From a virus, in the IMG/VR virus record IMGVR_UViG_3300008267_000482, positions 1-24,915 of that record: a DNA stretch of 24,915 bases; one strand, given 5' to 3'. Below, one piece after another: positions 7,215 through 15,035 of this stretch; positions within the stretch are counted from its first letter, which is position 1; every line of letters begins with the position of its first letter. The notes beneath the pieces were generated by a model. The model did not search any database. It worked only from the letters and a program-made list of their open reading frames with translations, and was not told where the DNA came from. The position numbers and the translations under genes were made by a program.

Positions 7215-10200
7215 ATGCCAATTAATTTTGAATTAAACTTTGTACAACCATTACTGCTAGATATCCAAAATGGCAACATTCCGGATGCAGATACTTTTTC
7301 AGCAAAAATAGCAGAATACTACGAACGTACAATACTCCAAGGCATGCCACAAGGTATTCCACCTTCACTACCAGCACCGGCATTACAAGGAGCACCTGGA
7401 GTTATAAGTACTGGGGTAGACAACTATATTAGACCTGCAAGCTTAAACAGCTCCTCTAAGATGTATCGAAACATAGCAAGGTATTACGTTAACCGAGAAT
7501 TGATACAGGGAGAGCAGGATGCCGAGTCAGCTATAGACACACTCGAAGCTGTTATACGTAAACAAAGCTTTAACCTAAAGCGTATACAAGTTTTTGTAGA
7601 TCAAGCAAAAAAAATAAGCGGTCAGTTGGCAGAAATTCCAACTAAAGCTCAAAACCTAAAATTACTAGCACAAGACATTATTGCGGATTATAAAAAATTA
7701 CTAGAAGCGGTTAGAGCAGAAATTACTTCACCAGACTTTGCTGATAGGGTTCAGCAAGCAGCAAACGAGACGGCTCCAAACCTATTTGCAGAAGAGTTGG
7801 CAATCATTGATACAATTACAAACTTAAAATTTAACAATCCACAGAACATTACCCAAGCAGTACAAGCGATAGCTAATTACAATAGAAGGTTAACAAGAAT
7901 ATCAAACAGTACTAGGGAACAACAAAAGGCCCTGGTTACAGCTAGAATAGCTACAACATTAAAACGTATTCAAGAAGCGGCTTCTGCGTTTGCAGAACCA
8001 ACAGCATTTGGCCCCTTCTTAGCTAGACTTACTAGTGATAAAGCTGAAGTGCAGTCGAGAATCGATCAAGCAAGAGTGACTTATCTAGAAATTAAACAAA
8101 TGGAAGAAGTGCTGCGACCTGCACTCATTGAATTGGAGCGTAAAATAATTGAAGAGAAGAAAAACCTAGAAACGATTGTTAAGAATAAAATAAAAGACAT
8201 AAAAGAACGCATTGCAGAAAAGCAGGCAGCTAATGCCGAAAGACGCTTACAAAAGCAGGCACTACAACCTCCTAAGATTCCAAAAAAGTCACCTCTTATT
8301 GATTTGTTTGAACAAAAGAAAGAGGATGTGAAAACGTTTCGAAAAAACAACGAAGAGAATGTCAAGATTCTACGAAGAAAACAAAAAATAGTAAGCAAGG
8401 TTATTGCTGAGAGCTCTGCTCTAATTAATGCTGCCTACGCGTTACAAGATACAATAATCAACACCGAGGTACCGCTCATAACCGCCAAGTTTAACCAGGC
8501 TACCGGCAGTCTCCAAAATACGTTTGGTGAAGGAGGACAGCTTGACCAAGCAATCACACAAGCTAGTGCATCGATTGCTGCCAATGAAGGTAGAGTTGTA
8601 GGAAGCATAGTAACACCGGTAGATCCAGGCTACCAACTAAAGAAATTTGCTACAACCTCAGAAGAAAAGTATATTAGAAGGTATTTTAAAGAGCAGGGGT
8701 TGACTTCTGTTGCCGAGCCATTTGTGTTAATAGCAACTCAAACAAAAGTATCTTTTCAAGACTTTAGGGTATTTGTAGAGCAAACGGATAAAAAGTATGA
8801 TCAGTATGCAGAGGTTGTTTTATCTTTCCGTCCGCGTTTAAAAAGGATTATTGACGACATTAAACGATTAGACGATGAAAAGATATTCATAGAGCCAGTT
8901 GATATGGATTCGCAATCTCGTAACGAACGATATCGAGCTCGATTAGAAAGGGTGAGAGATAGAGAGCTACGTGAACTAGAGCCAAGACCAAAGTTTACTA
9001 TTATTTCAATCTTAAAAGAGATAGCAGAGTTTGTACAGTTTATTTACGGTTGGGTGGTAAAGATTGTCAAGAAGATAAAAAAATACATCAAGAAGCAAGT
9101 AGACAATGCTTTACGAATTAAGAAGCAGATTGAAGAGGCTGTGATCGCATCCCTACCTATTCCTACTGCCAGTGCAGATATCAAAACAAGAGCTGAAGCG
9201 GCAAAAGAAAAAAAAGAAACCATTAAGCAATATAAGCAGAAGGTGCTGAATTATCGTAAGAAAGGAGAGGCTATCGCCTTAGTTGGACAAGCAGCAGGCC
9301 CGCTTCTTAATAATATAGCTGCTGGAAAACTTAGAGCATCTGAAAATGAAAAATGGATCAAGCAAATTGGTCTAGGAAAATTTAACTATAATACAGTGGG
9401 GTTAGAGACGGCGAGTCCACAATACGTTAAGGAGGAGGCTGAAAAGAGAGCATTTGAGGATAACGTAAATAGTTTACGCATTATTGAAACCTACGTTGAT
9501 CTAATTATTACAGTATATAAGGATATTGAAGACTCAAAGGGTAAAGCTAAAGCTATTGTAAATACTACAACAAATTCAGTCTCACAATTTGGATTGGGAT
9601 TTATTGAAGATATAAAGCAAGCAGCAATCCAAACAGCTAACAATAAGATAGGGAAGCAACCTGATGGTACAGTTGGAGTAGTAGCCGATCTAGCTAGTAA
9701 TCAAATAATCTCAATCATTGTTAGTATGTTTGAAGGAGAGCCTAAATTTGATTCCATTTTAAAAAAACTAAAAAAAATCCGAACTGAATTAAAAGGCAAA
9801 GTATTAACCTCGGTCTTAAAGTCAGTAGACTTCACGCAGTTGTTTATTAGTGTAGAACAAAAGTATTTATTTGGAACCTCAGCAGCAATTAAAAAGATTG
9901 TAGGCCGAATAGAGCCTACAGAGACTATTGAGGAGGAGAAGGAAACTAATGAACAAAATGTAATTAGAAAAACTGACGCAGAAATAAGAAAGAGAGCAAA
10001 GCAGCAAGCAGAAGCAGCAAAGGCAAGATTACGGAAGCTCAACATAAAGGGATTCAACTTTTACGATGAGATGATAAAGTTAGATAGACTTATTAACAAA
10101 CGCCAAGGATCATTCTTGGCTGCTTTGATTGATCGATTACTGTATGCAATAAATGATTTTGAACAACGTATACGTAAGCAAGTGAAAGAGTGGTTAAAGA

Positions 10201-10562
10201 AAACCAAACTCGAAATAAAGGAAAAAATTCAGAAAGCAGCTCAAGAGCATAGTGATAAGTTGGATAAAATAAGAACAAAGCTTGCGAATGCAGATGCCAT
10301 AGTTCAGACAGCAGTACTAGGCTTGAGTGCTAGAGCATTCTGGACAGGCGTAACTTGGCAGAACACAGTAGGAACAACCTTTCAAGTAATAAGCATTGGA
10401 CAATTCCCACGACTGAAGAGTAACGGATTAACAGATGGTGGCGAGAGTGTTGTTCGAGAGATTGCAAGTAACTTTGAAAAACAGCTTAAAGGTATGCAAG
10501 GCATTTACATACCAAATCCATCACTCGGAATCCCTCTTCAAACTTTTAAAGGATACGCATAA
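7215..10562 (+). CDS. Large coiled-coil-rich virion structural protein
   Basis: An 1115-residue protein dominated by long charged helices (Lys/Glu/Arg/Gln/Ala-rich). The densest coiled-coil stretches lie near 100-190, 295-400, 630-680 and 900-1035. An extended N-terminal segment with PxxP-type prolines (about 40-65) precedes them. Residues 594-628 form a hydrophobic-then-basic helix (VQFIYGWVVKIVKKIKKYI) that might contact membrane. The last 75 residues (1041-1115) are different: compact, aromatic- and Gly/Pro-containing (AFWTGVTWQNTVG...SLGIPLQTFKGYA), and probably a folded docking domain. I do not recognise a named family. It lies between the spike genes and the wedge genes. By length and helicity it could be a tape measure or a hub-associated rod, but T4-like phages normally encode the tape measure elsewhere, so this is tentative. 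The start follows AACAAC with no Shine-Dalgarno sequence. Confidence 0.8.
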   Translation: MPINFELNFVQPLLLDIQNGNIPDADTFSAKIAEYYERTILQGMPQGIPPSLPAPALQGAPGVISTGVDNYIRPASLNSSSKMYRNIARYYVNRELIQGEQDAESAIDTLEAVIRKQSFNLKRIQVFVDQAKKISGQLAEIPTKAQNLKLLAQDIIADYKKLLEAVRAEITSPDFADRVQQAANETAPNLFAEELAIIDTITNLKFNNPQNITQAVQAIANYNRRLTRISNSTREQQKALVTARIATTLKRIQEAASAFAEPTAFGPFLARLTSDKAEVQSRIDQARVTYLEIKQMEEVLRPALIELERKIIEEKKNLETIVKNKIKDIKERIAEKQAANAERRLQKQALQPPKIPKKSPLIDLFEQKKEDVKTFRKNNEENVKILRRKQKIVSKVIAESSALINAAYALQDTIINTEVPLITAKFNQATGSLQNTFGEGGQLDQAITQASASIAANEGRVVGSIVTPVDPGYQLKKFATTSEEKYIRRYFKEQGLTSVAEPFVLIATQTKVSFQDFRVFVEQTDKKYDQYAEVVLSFRPRLKRIIDDIKRLDDEKIFIEPVDMDSQSRNERYRARLERVRDRELRELEPRPKFTIISILKEIAEFVQFIYGWVVKIVKKIKKYIKKQVDNALRIKKQIEEAVIASLPIPTASADIKTRAEAAKEKKETIKQYKQKVLNYRKKGEAIALVGQAAGPLLNNIAAGKLRASENEKWIKQIGLGKFNYNTVGLETASPQYVKEEAEKRAFEDNVNSLRIIETYVDLIITVYKDIEDSKGKAKAIVNTTTNSVSQFGLGFIEDIKQAAIQTANNKIGKQPDGTVGVVADLASNQIISIIVSMFEGEPKFDSILKKLKKIRTELKGKVLTSVLKSVDFTQLFISVEQKYLFGTSAAIKKIVGRIEPTETIEEEKETNEQNVIRKTDAEIRKRAKQQAEAAKARLRKLNIKGFNFYDEMIKLDRLINKRQGSFLAALIDRLLYAINDFEQRIRKQVKEWLKKTKLEIKEKIQKAAQEHSDKLDKIRTKLANADAIVQTAVLGLSARAFWTGVTWQNTVGTTFQVISIGQFPRLKSNGLTDGGESVVREIASNFEKQLKGMQGIYIPNPSLGIPLQTFKGYA

Positions 10563-10569
10563 ACCCACA

Positions 10570-10577
10570 TATTTATA
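10570..10577 (+). promoter_or_regulatory. TATTTATA leader motif, copy 2
   Basis: ACATATTTATATT occupies the 28-base gap between the coiled-coil gene and the small structural gene, 13 bases before the ATG at 10591. It is an exact TATTTATA. It may mark the start of a transcript covering the gp25-gp6 group. No hairpin terminator is visible in this gap. Confidence 0.4.
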
Positions 10578-10590
10578 TTAAACTACATTT

Positions 10591-11067
10591 ATGAAAGCAT
10601 CAGATTTTGCACAAATTTTAAGAAAACTAATTAAGGAAGAGGTACGCTCAGTCATTCGTGAAGAGTTGAAATCAGCACTTACTCCAGTTCTATTAGAACA
10701 AAAAAAGATGAAAGGACAGGCAATTACCAACAGAACAACAGCCAATGCGCCAATGCCTCTTCCTAAACAAAAACCATCGAAGGATTTTGGAATTACAATG
10801 AATGGGCCACTTGGAGATATTCTTCGTGAAACTGCAAACGATTTGAGAAGCGGAAAGTCGGCACCAATACAAGAAGCAGCAGGTAACGACTGGTCTAGTA
10901 TGGGCCATTTTGACGCAAGCGATGCAATGAATTTTGGTCACATGCAAGAAGATACTGACTATGATATGGGTATGTCTGCACAGTTCTCCAATGATCCGAC
11001 AGCAGCTTTTATAAAAGACTACTCAGGAGTATTGAATAGCTCTTACGAAAAAAGCGGAATGAAATAA
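10591..11067 (+). CDS. Small phage structural protein, unknown role
   Basis: A 158-residue protein. Residues 1-40 are a charged amphipathic helix (DFAQILRKLIKEEVRSVIRE), followed by a Pro/Lys-rich disordered stretch (about 50-75) and a Met/Asp-rich acidic middle (about 105-130). It ends in a conserved-looking helix DPTAAFIKDYSGVLNSSYEK (about 133-152). From memory, similar architecture occurs in uncharacterised structural proteins of marine T4-like phages, but no function is known to me. The 28-base gap before it contains TATTTATA at 10570-10577, so it may begin a new transcript that continues through gp25 and gp6. Its stop overlaps the next start (TAATG). Confidence 0.8.
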   Translation: MKASDFAQILRKLIKEEVRSVIREELKSALTPVLLEQKKMKGQAITNRTTANAPMPLPKQKPSKDFGITMNGPLGDILRETANDLRSGKSAPIQEAAGNDWSSMGHFDASDAMNFGHMQEDTDYDMGMSAQFSNDPTAAFIKDYSGVLNSSYEKSGMK

Positions 11068-11543
11068 TGAAGTTAAAGCAAGTATTGCGTGATATTATAC
11101 TAGAGGGTAATCTATCGGATTTTGATGGACCAAACACTCCTGCAGCTTTAAAAAAGGAAAAAGAGATTGGCAATAAGAGCGTCAAACCTCACGATGCTAT
11201 CGAGGATTTAGACCTTAATACATTAAACCGCAATGTAACCATCAAGGAGTATCGCTATGGCCCAATCAATCCTGCTGATGAGAGGGGATCTGCTCAGTTT
11301 TGGGAAGATAAAGCTAAGATGTGGGACACTACAGTAGAAGCAGCAAAGCAATCTCGTTGTTCAAATTGTGGAGCATTTAATCAAAAACCAGACGTTATTA
11401 GTAAGATAACAAAGGCAATTGGAGAAGAGGGTGATGTAATAGCAAAAGAAGCAAACCTAGGTTTTTGTGAGTTCTTTTGGTTTAAGTGTGCTGGTGCTCG
11501 AACATGCGATGCATGGGTGAGTGGAGGACCTATAAAAAAATAA
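11067..11543 (+). CDS. Five-cysteine metal-binding-like protein
   Basis: A 158-residue protein with a charged N-terminal half that carries no recognisable domain and a C-terminal cysteine cluster: Cys98-x2-Cys101 (RCSNCGAF), Cys134, Cys141 and Cys147 (GFCEFFWFKCAGARTCDAW). The spacing suggests a bound metal, either zinc or an iron-sulfur cluster. The C..C ... C ... C-x-A-W ending loosely recalls high-potential iron-sulfur proteins. From memory, related CxxC...C...C proteins occur as hypothetical proteins in T4-like cyanophages. The start overlaps the upstream stop and the gene lies directly before gp25, so a baseplate or tail role is likely. The biochemical role is unknown. A double stop (TAATAG) ends the gene. 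Confidence 0.8.
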   Translation: MKLKQVLRDIILEGNLSDFDGPNTPAALKKEKEIGNKSVKPHDAIEDLDLNTLNRNVTIKEYRYGPINPADERGSAQFWEDKAKMWDTTVEAAKQSRCSNCGAFNQKPDVISKITKAIGEEGDVIAKEANLGFCEFFWFKCAGARTCDAWVSGGPIKK

Positions 11544-11546
11544 TAG

Positions 11547-11972
11547 ATGGCAATAGAGATAAAAAAACCGGTACTAGATTCAGAGCTTAATGTAGCTATT
11601 GGAATTGACTTGCCTACGAGTTCAAAGCAAGGATCTCTATTTCAATTAAACTATCTTACTATTGATCAGATGGTAGCAAATGCCAAAAACTTACTACTAA
11701 CTAATCATGGTGAACGTCCAATGCTGCCAAACTTTGGTTGCAATTTGCGCAGAGTATTATTCGAAAATGCAACAGAGGATCTCGTTGAAGTGATCCAAGA
11801 TACTATTCAAGAAAACTTTCAAATATGGCTTCCGTACATATTTATTAATGAGCTAGTGGTTGATGCTCCTGAATTTTCTCCAAACAGAATTAACATAAAC
11901 ATGAGTATCAGTCTAGTTGGAAACAAATTCGATACACGATCCATTCAACTTGAACTAGATACAACTCAATAA
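11547..11972 (+). CDS. 25: Baseplate wedge protein, GPW/gp25 family
   Basis: A 141-residue protein, close to T4 gp25 (132 residues). The family signature is clear at residues 46-73: AKNLLLTNHGERPML followed by PNFGCNLRRVLFE, ending in a long helix (DLVEVIQDTIQENFQIWLPYI) and a C-terminal beta section (INMSISLV). In contractile tails gp25/GPW sits in the inner baseplate core bundle, linking the wedge to the hub and helping to start sheath assembly. Despite the old name it is a structural protein and has no established lysozyme activity. It is immediately followed by gp6, a gene pair conserved in contractile-tail phages and related injection systems. The start is three bases after the upstream stop, with no Shine-Dalgarno sequence. 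Confidence 0.93.
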   Translation: MAIEIKKPVLDSELNVAIGIDLPTSSKQGSLFQLNYLTIDQMVANAKNLLLTNHGERPMLPNFGCNLRRVLFENATEDLVEVIQDTIQENFQIWLPYIFINELVVDAPEFSPNRININMSISLVGNKFDTRSIQLELDTTQ

Positions 11973-11981
11973 TAGATTAGT

Positions 11982-13907
11982 ATGTATACACCGCCATCGA
12001 AAGATATAAAGTATTTAGGTAGAGATTTTGATAGTATCAAACAAGGTCTAATAGACTTTGTTAAAACCTACTATCCAAATACATACAACGACTTCAATGA
12101 AGCATCACCAGGAATGATGTTCTTGGAGCTTGTGGCGTATGTCGGAGATACACTCAACTACTATATTGACTCCCAACTAAAAGAGTCTTTATTATTACAA
12201 GCAACAGAAAAAAAGAACGTGTTAGCTATTGCAGCTGCAATGGGATACAAGCCAAAGATTAGTGTACCATCTAACGTGACTTTGGACGTATATCAACTCA
12301 TGCCTGCCACAGGAAGTGGCGTAAATGCTGTACCAGACACACGATATACTTTGCGAATTAATCCTGGTATGCAGGTTAGGTCAACTGTAACTACCAACAT
12401 ACCAACCGCAGCTGAGATCGTTCCAGTAAACTTTTACGTTCAAGACATTGTAGATTTTGCAATTGATACTGCAGACGATCCGGTTGAATACTCAGTGTAC
12501 ACAATTGACGCAAACGGTAGTCCAGAGTACTACTTAGCTAAAAAGCAAGTAAACGCGGTATCAGCAGCTCCATACACTACAACCGTTGACGTTGGTGCAC
12601 CAACAAAGTTCTTTAAATTCAAAATACCCTTCGACACTACTCCAGCTGATTTTATTGGAATTGACACTATTGTAGATTCAGACGGAAACACGTGGTATGA
12701 AGTGCCTTACTTAGCTCAAGACACTATCTTTGAGCAAGTAACCAATACCGCTTTTAACGATCCAGATGCAGCAGTCTACAGTGATGAGATTCCTTATTTA
12801 CTAAAACTAAAAAAAGTTCCAAGAAGATTTGTTACACGCATATTGGATGACGGAATTGAAGTTCAATTTGGTGCTGGAATAAGTACTTCGGAGGATGAAG
12901 AGTTGTTACCAACTCCTGATAACATTGGCGTTAATCTTCCAACAGGAAAGATCGATATGGATCCTTCTATAGATCCAAACGCACCAGGGATAACAAAGGC
13001 ATATGGTGTTGCTCCATCAAACACAACGCTTACAGTAACCTATTTGAGAGGTGGTGGTGTTACATCAAATGTAGCTAGCAATGTAATTACAACAATCACT
13101 GGAGTTGATACAAGCATTGTTAATTTTCCAACAAACACGCCAGTACTCAACACGACAATTTTAAACTCTTTGGCAGTAAACAATCCACAAGCTGCTACTG
13201 GAGGACGTGCTGAAGAAACCTTAGATGAGATTAGACAAAACGCTCTCAAGCAACTGTCATCACAAAACAGAGCTGTAACAAGAGAGGATTACATTATTAG
13301 AGCGTTAGCTATGCCACCTGAGTTTGGTAGCGTAACTAAGGTGTTTATTACACCAGATGAGCAGAATAATTTACTTACTGGAGATAGCGGAGACATAGTT
13401 GCTAATCCGTTAGCAATGAATATGTATATTTTAGGATACAACGAAGACAGACAAATTACAACTGTAAACCGTGCTGTTAAAGAAAATCTCAAAACATACA
13501 TATCACACTATCGTATGCTCACAGATAGCATTAACATTCGAGATGCATACACAGTTAACATTCAAGTTAACTTCGATATTATACCACTGAGAGATCGCAA
13601 TGCTAACGAAGTGTTGCTGACATGCGTGAATGCCATGAAAGATTATTTCAACATTGATAGATGGCAGATCAATCAACCAATAATGCTCTCAGACATATAC
13701 AACATGCTACTAACTCAACCAGGAGTTCAAACGGTAACTAAGATTGATATTTCAAACTTAAACGATTCATCTCTAGGATACAGCAATATCTTCTACGGCA
13801 TAAAACAAGCAACACGCAACGGAATTATATATCCAAGTATGGATCCTATGATTTTTGAAGTTAAGTTTCCAGATAATGATATAAAAGGACGTATAGCAAC
13901 ATACTAA
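11982..13907 (+). CDS. 6: Baseplate wedge subunit gp6
   Basis: A 641-residue protein, close to T4 gp6 (660 residues). The N-terminal region is characteristic: YLGRDFDSIKQGLIDFVKTY, then NEASPGMMFLELVAYVGD, LNYYIDSQLKESLLLQAT and AIAAAMGYKP (residues 10-95). A central beta-rich part follows. The C-terminal half has the helix-rich J-like section (AEETLDEIRQNALKQLSSQ, VTREDYIIRAL) and ends with DPMIFEVKFPDNDIKGRI. gp6 forms the continuous iris-like ring around the baseplate and drives its change from the compact to the star form. It directly follows gp25 and ends one base before the next start. Identification is firm on overall pattern and context. Confidence 0.93.
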   Translation: MYTPPSKDIKYLGRDFDSIKQGLIDFVKTYYPNTYNDFNEASPGMMFLELVAYVGDTLNYYIDSQLKESLLLQATEKKNVLAIAAAMGYKPKISVPSNVTLDVYQLMPATGSGVNAVPDTRYTLRINPGMQVRSTVTTNIPTAAEIVPVNFYVQDIVDFAIDTADDPVEYSVYTIDANGSPEYYLAKKQVNAVSAAPYTTTVDVGAPTKFFKFKIPFDTTPADFIGIDTIVDSDGNTWYEVPYLAQDTIFEQVTNTAFNDPDAAVYSDEIPYLLKLKKVPRRFVTRILDDGIEVQFGAGISTSEDEELLPTPDNIGVNLPTGKIDMDPSIDPNAPGITKAYGVAPSNTTLTVTYLRGGGVTSNVASNVITTITGVDTSIVNFPTNTPVLNTTILNSLAVNNPQAATGGRAEETLDEIRQNALKQLSSQNRAVTREDYIIRALAMPPEFGSVTKVFITPDEQNNLLTGDSGDIVANPLAMNMYILGYNEDRQITTVNRAVKENLKTYISHYRMLTDSINIRDAYTVNIQVNFDIIPLRDRNANEVLLTCVNAMKDYFNIDRWQINQPIMLSDIYNMLLTQPGVQTVTKIDISNLNDSSLGYSNIFYGIKQATRNGIIYPSMDPMIFEVKFPDNDIKGRIATY

Positions 13908-13908
13908 G

Positions 13909-15027
13909 ATGGTACTAAGATTTTATCCAACAAAAGACGCCACTCTATATGAATCAGCACCTGAGCGAAACACAGGCATTGATCAGATACTAGAGCTGCA
14001 AGTATTAGCTGCTACTGGATCGGCAGGAGCCGCTGCAACAGCAAGCTACGTTTCTCGCATCGCATTGAATTTTGATTACACAGCTATCTCAGCTAGCATT
14101 GTTGCCTTAGGTTACAATCCCAATAACTTTAACTATGGTTTGAAACTGTATGCTACAGAACCGCAACAAATACCATTAGACTATACAGTAGAAGCTCGTC
14201 CACTAGCCAACTCTTGGGATATGGGGTTAGGTAGATCCAACACAACACCAGCAACAACAGAAGGTGTCAGTTGGTATTACAGACAAGGAAAAAACACACC
14301 TTCCACAGCATGGACTACAAGCTCATTCACTAGCGGAACTACTGGATCGTGGCAAGTAAAGCCAGGAGGAGGAGTGTGGTATACAGCAAGCGTAGCCTCA
14401 CAATCTTTTAGCTATACAACAGCAGATATTGATATGGACATCACACCTATTGTTCGTCAGGTGCAAAGCGGATCAATTACGCTAAACGGTCTTATAATAA
14501 AGAGAACAGCTGCTAATGAGTCAAATCTGAGTACAACATACTCTTCTTTAAAATTCTATAGCAAAGACACAAACACAATATACAGTCCCGTAATCGAAGC
14601 TAAGTACGATGATAGTATCAATGCAGGAATTGTAAGCACTATTGACACAAATCAAGAGTACAACCTTCTTGCTGCTAATTTAAAAGCAGCGTATAAAGAA
14701 GATAGTAGACCAAGATTAAACATAAGTCCAAGGTACCGCTATCCAACTATGACCTTTGCAACCTCTTCAGCATACTTGAATATATACAAACTACCAACTG
14801 GATCTCAGTATGCTGTTTATCTTGCAAAATCAGACGATGCAATTATCAACTTTAGTAGCTACACAAAGGTCAGCTCAGACAGCAACGGTAGTTATGTTCG
14901 CTTAAATTTAAGTAGCTTTCAACCAGAGCAATACTATCGTCTTTTATTTAAAGTACCTCAAAATGATGGTGTAAGTTATGATATATACGACGACAATTTT
15001 GTCTTTAAAATTGAACGTAACCAATAA
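13909..15027 (+). CDS. Beta-rich baseplate/tail protein with DNRLRE-like domain
   Basis: A 372-residue, mostly beta-sheet protein rich in Thr, Ser, Tyr and Asn. The N-terminal 220 residues resemble the DNRLRE/CBM96-type beta-sandwich: PTKDATLYESAPERNTGIDQ at the start (aDAtly...NtG pattern), SRIALNFDYTAI (the SR-l-rFD pattern), then a TADIDMDITPIVRQVQSG strand pair and GLIIKRTAANE. In other proteins this fold binds glycans or stabilises extracellular assemblies. The C-terminal 120 residues form a second beta domain ending in DDNFVFKIERNQ. It lies one base after gp6, where T4 encodes gp7 and gp8, so it may be a peripheral wedge protein. The domain match is by pattern only. The role, attachment or wedge decoration, is inference. 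Confidence 0.75.
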   Translation: MVLRFYPTKDATLYESAPERNTGIDQILELQVLAATGSAGAAATASYVSRIALNFDYTAISASIVALGYNPNNFNYGLKLYATEPQQIPLDYTVEARPLANSWDMGLGRSNTTPATTEGVSWYYRQGKNTPSTAWTTSSFTSGTTGSWQVKPGGGVWYTASVASQSFSYTTADIDMDITPIVRQVQSGSITLNGLIIKRTAANESNLSTTYSSLKFYSKDTNTIYSPVIEAKYDDSINAGIVSTIDTNQEYNLLAANLKAAYKEDSRPRLNISPRYRYPTMTFATSSAYLNIYKLPTGSQYAVYLAKSDDAIINFSSYTKVSSDSNGSYVRLNLSSFQPEQYYRLLFKVPQNDGVSYDIYDDNFVFKIERNQ

Positions 15028-15035
15028 GTTAATAA

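Noticed and set aside
8081-8398. 105-residue antisense open frame with hydrophobic Phe/Leu/Ser-rich sequence
   Set aside because: It mirrors Lys/Glu-rich coiled-coil codons of the large structural gene. Such antisense frames (also 9701-10057) are typical artefacts, and there is no independent start context.
11547-11972. gp25 as a tail lysozyme
   Set aside because: The older name implies enzyme activity, but the family is now understood as a structural wedge protein and no lysozyme catalytic pattern is visible.
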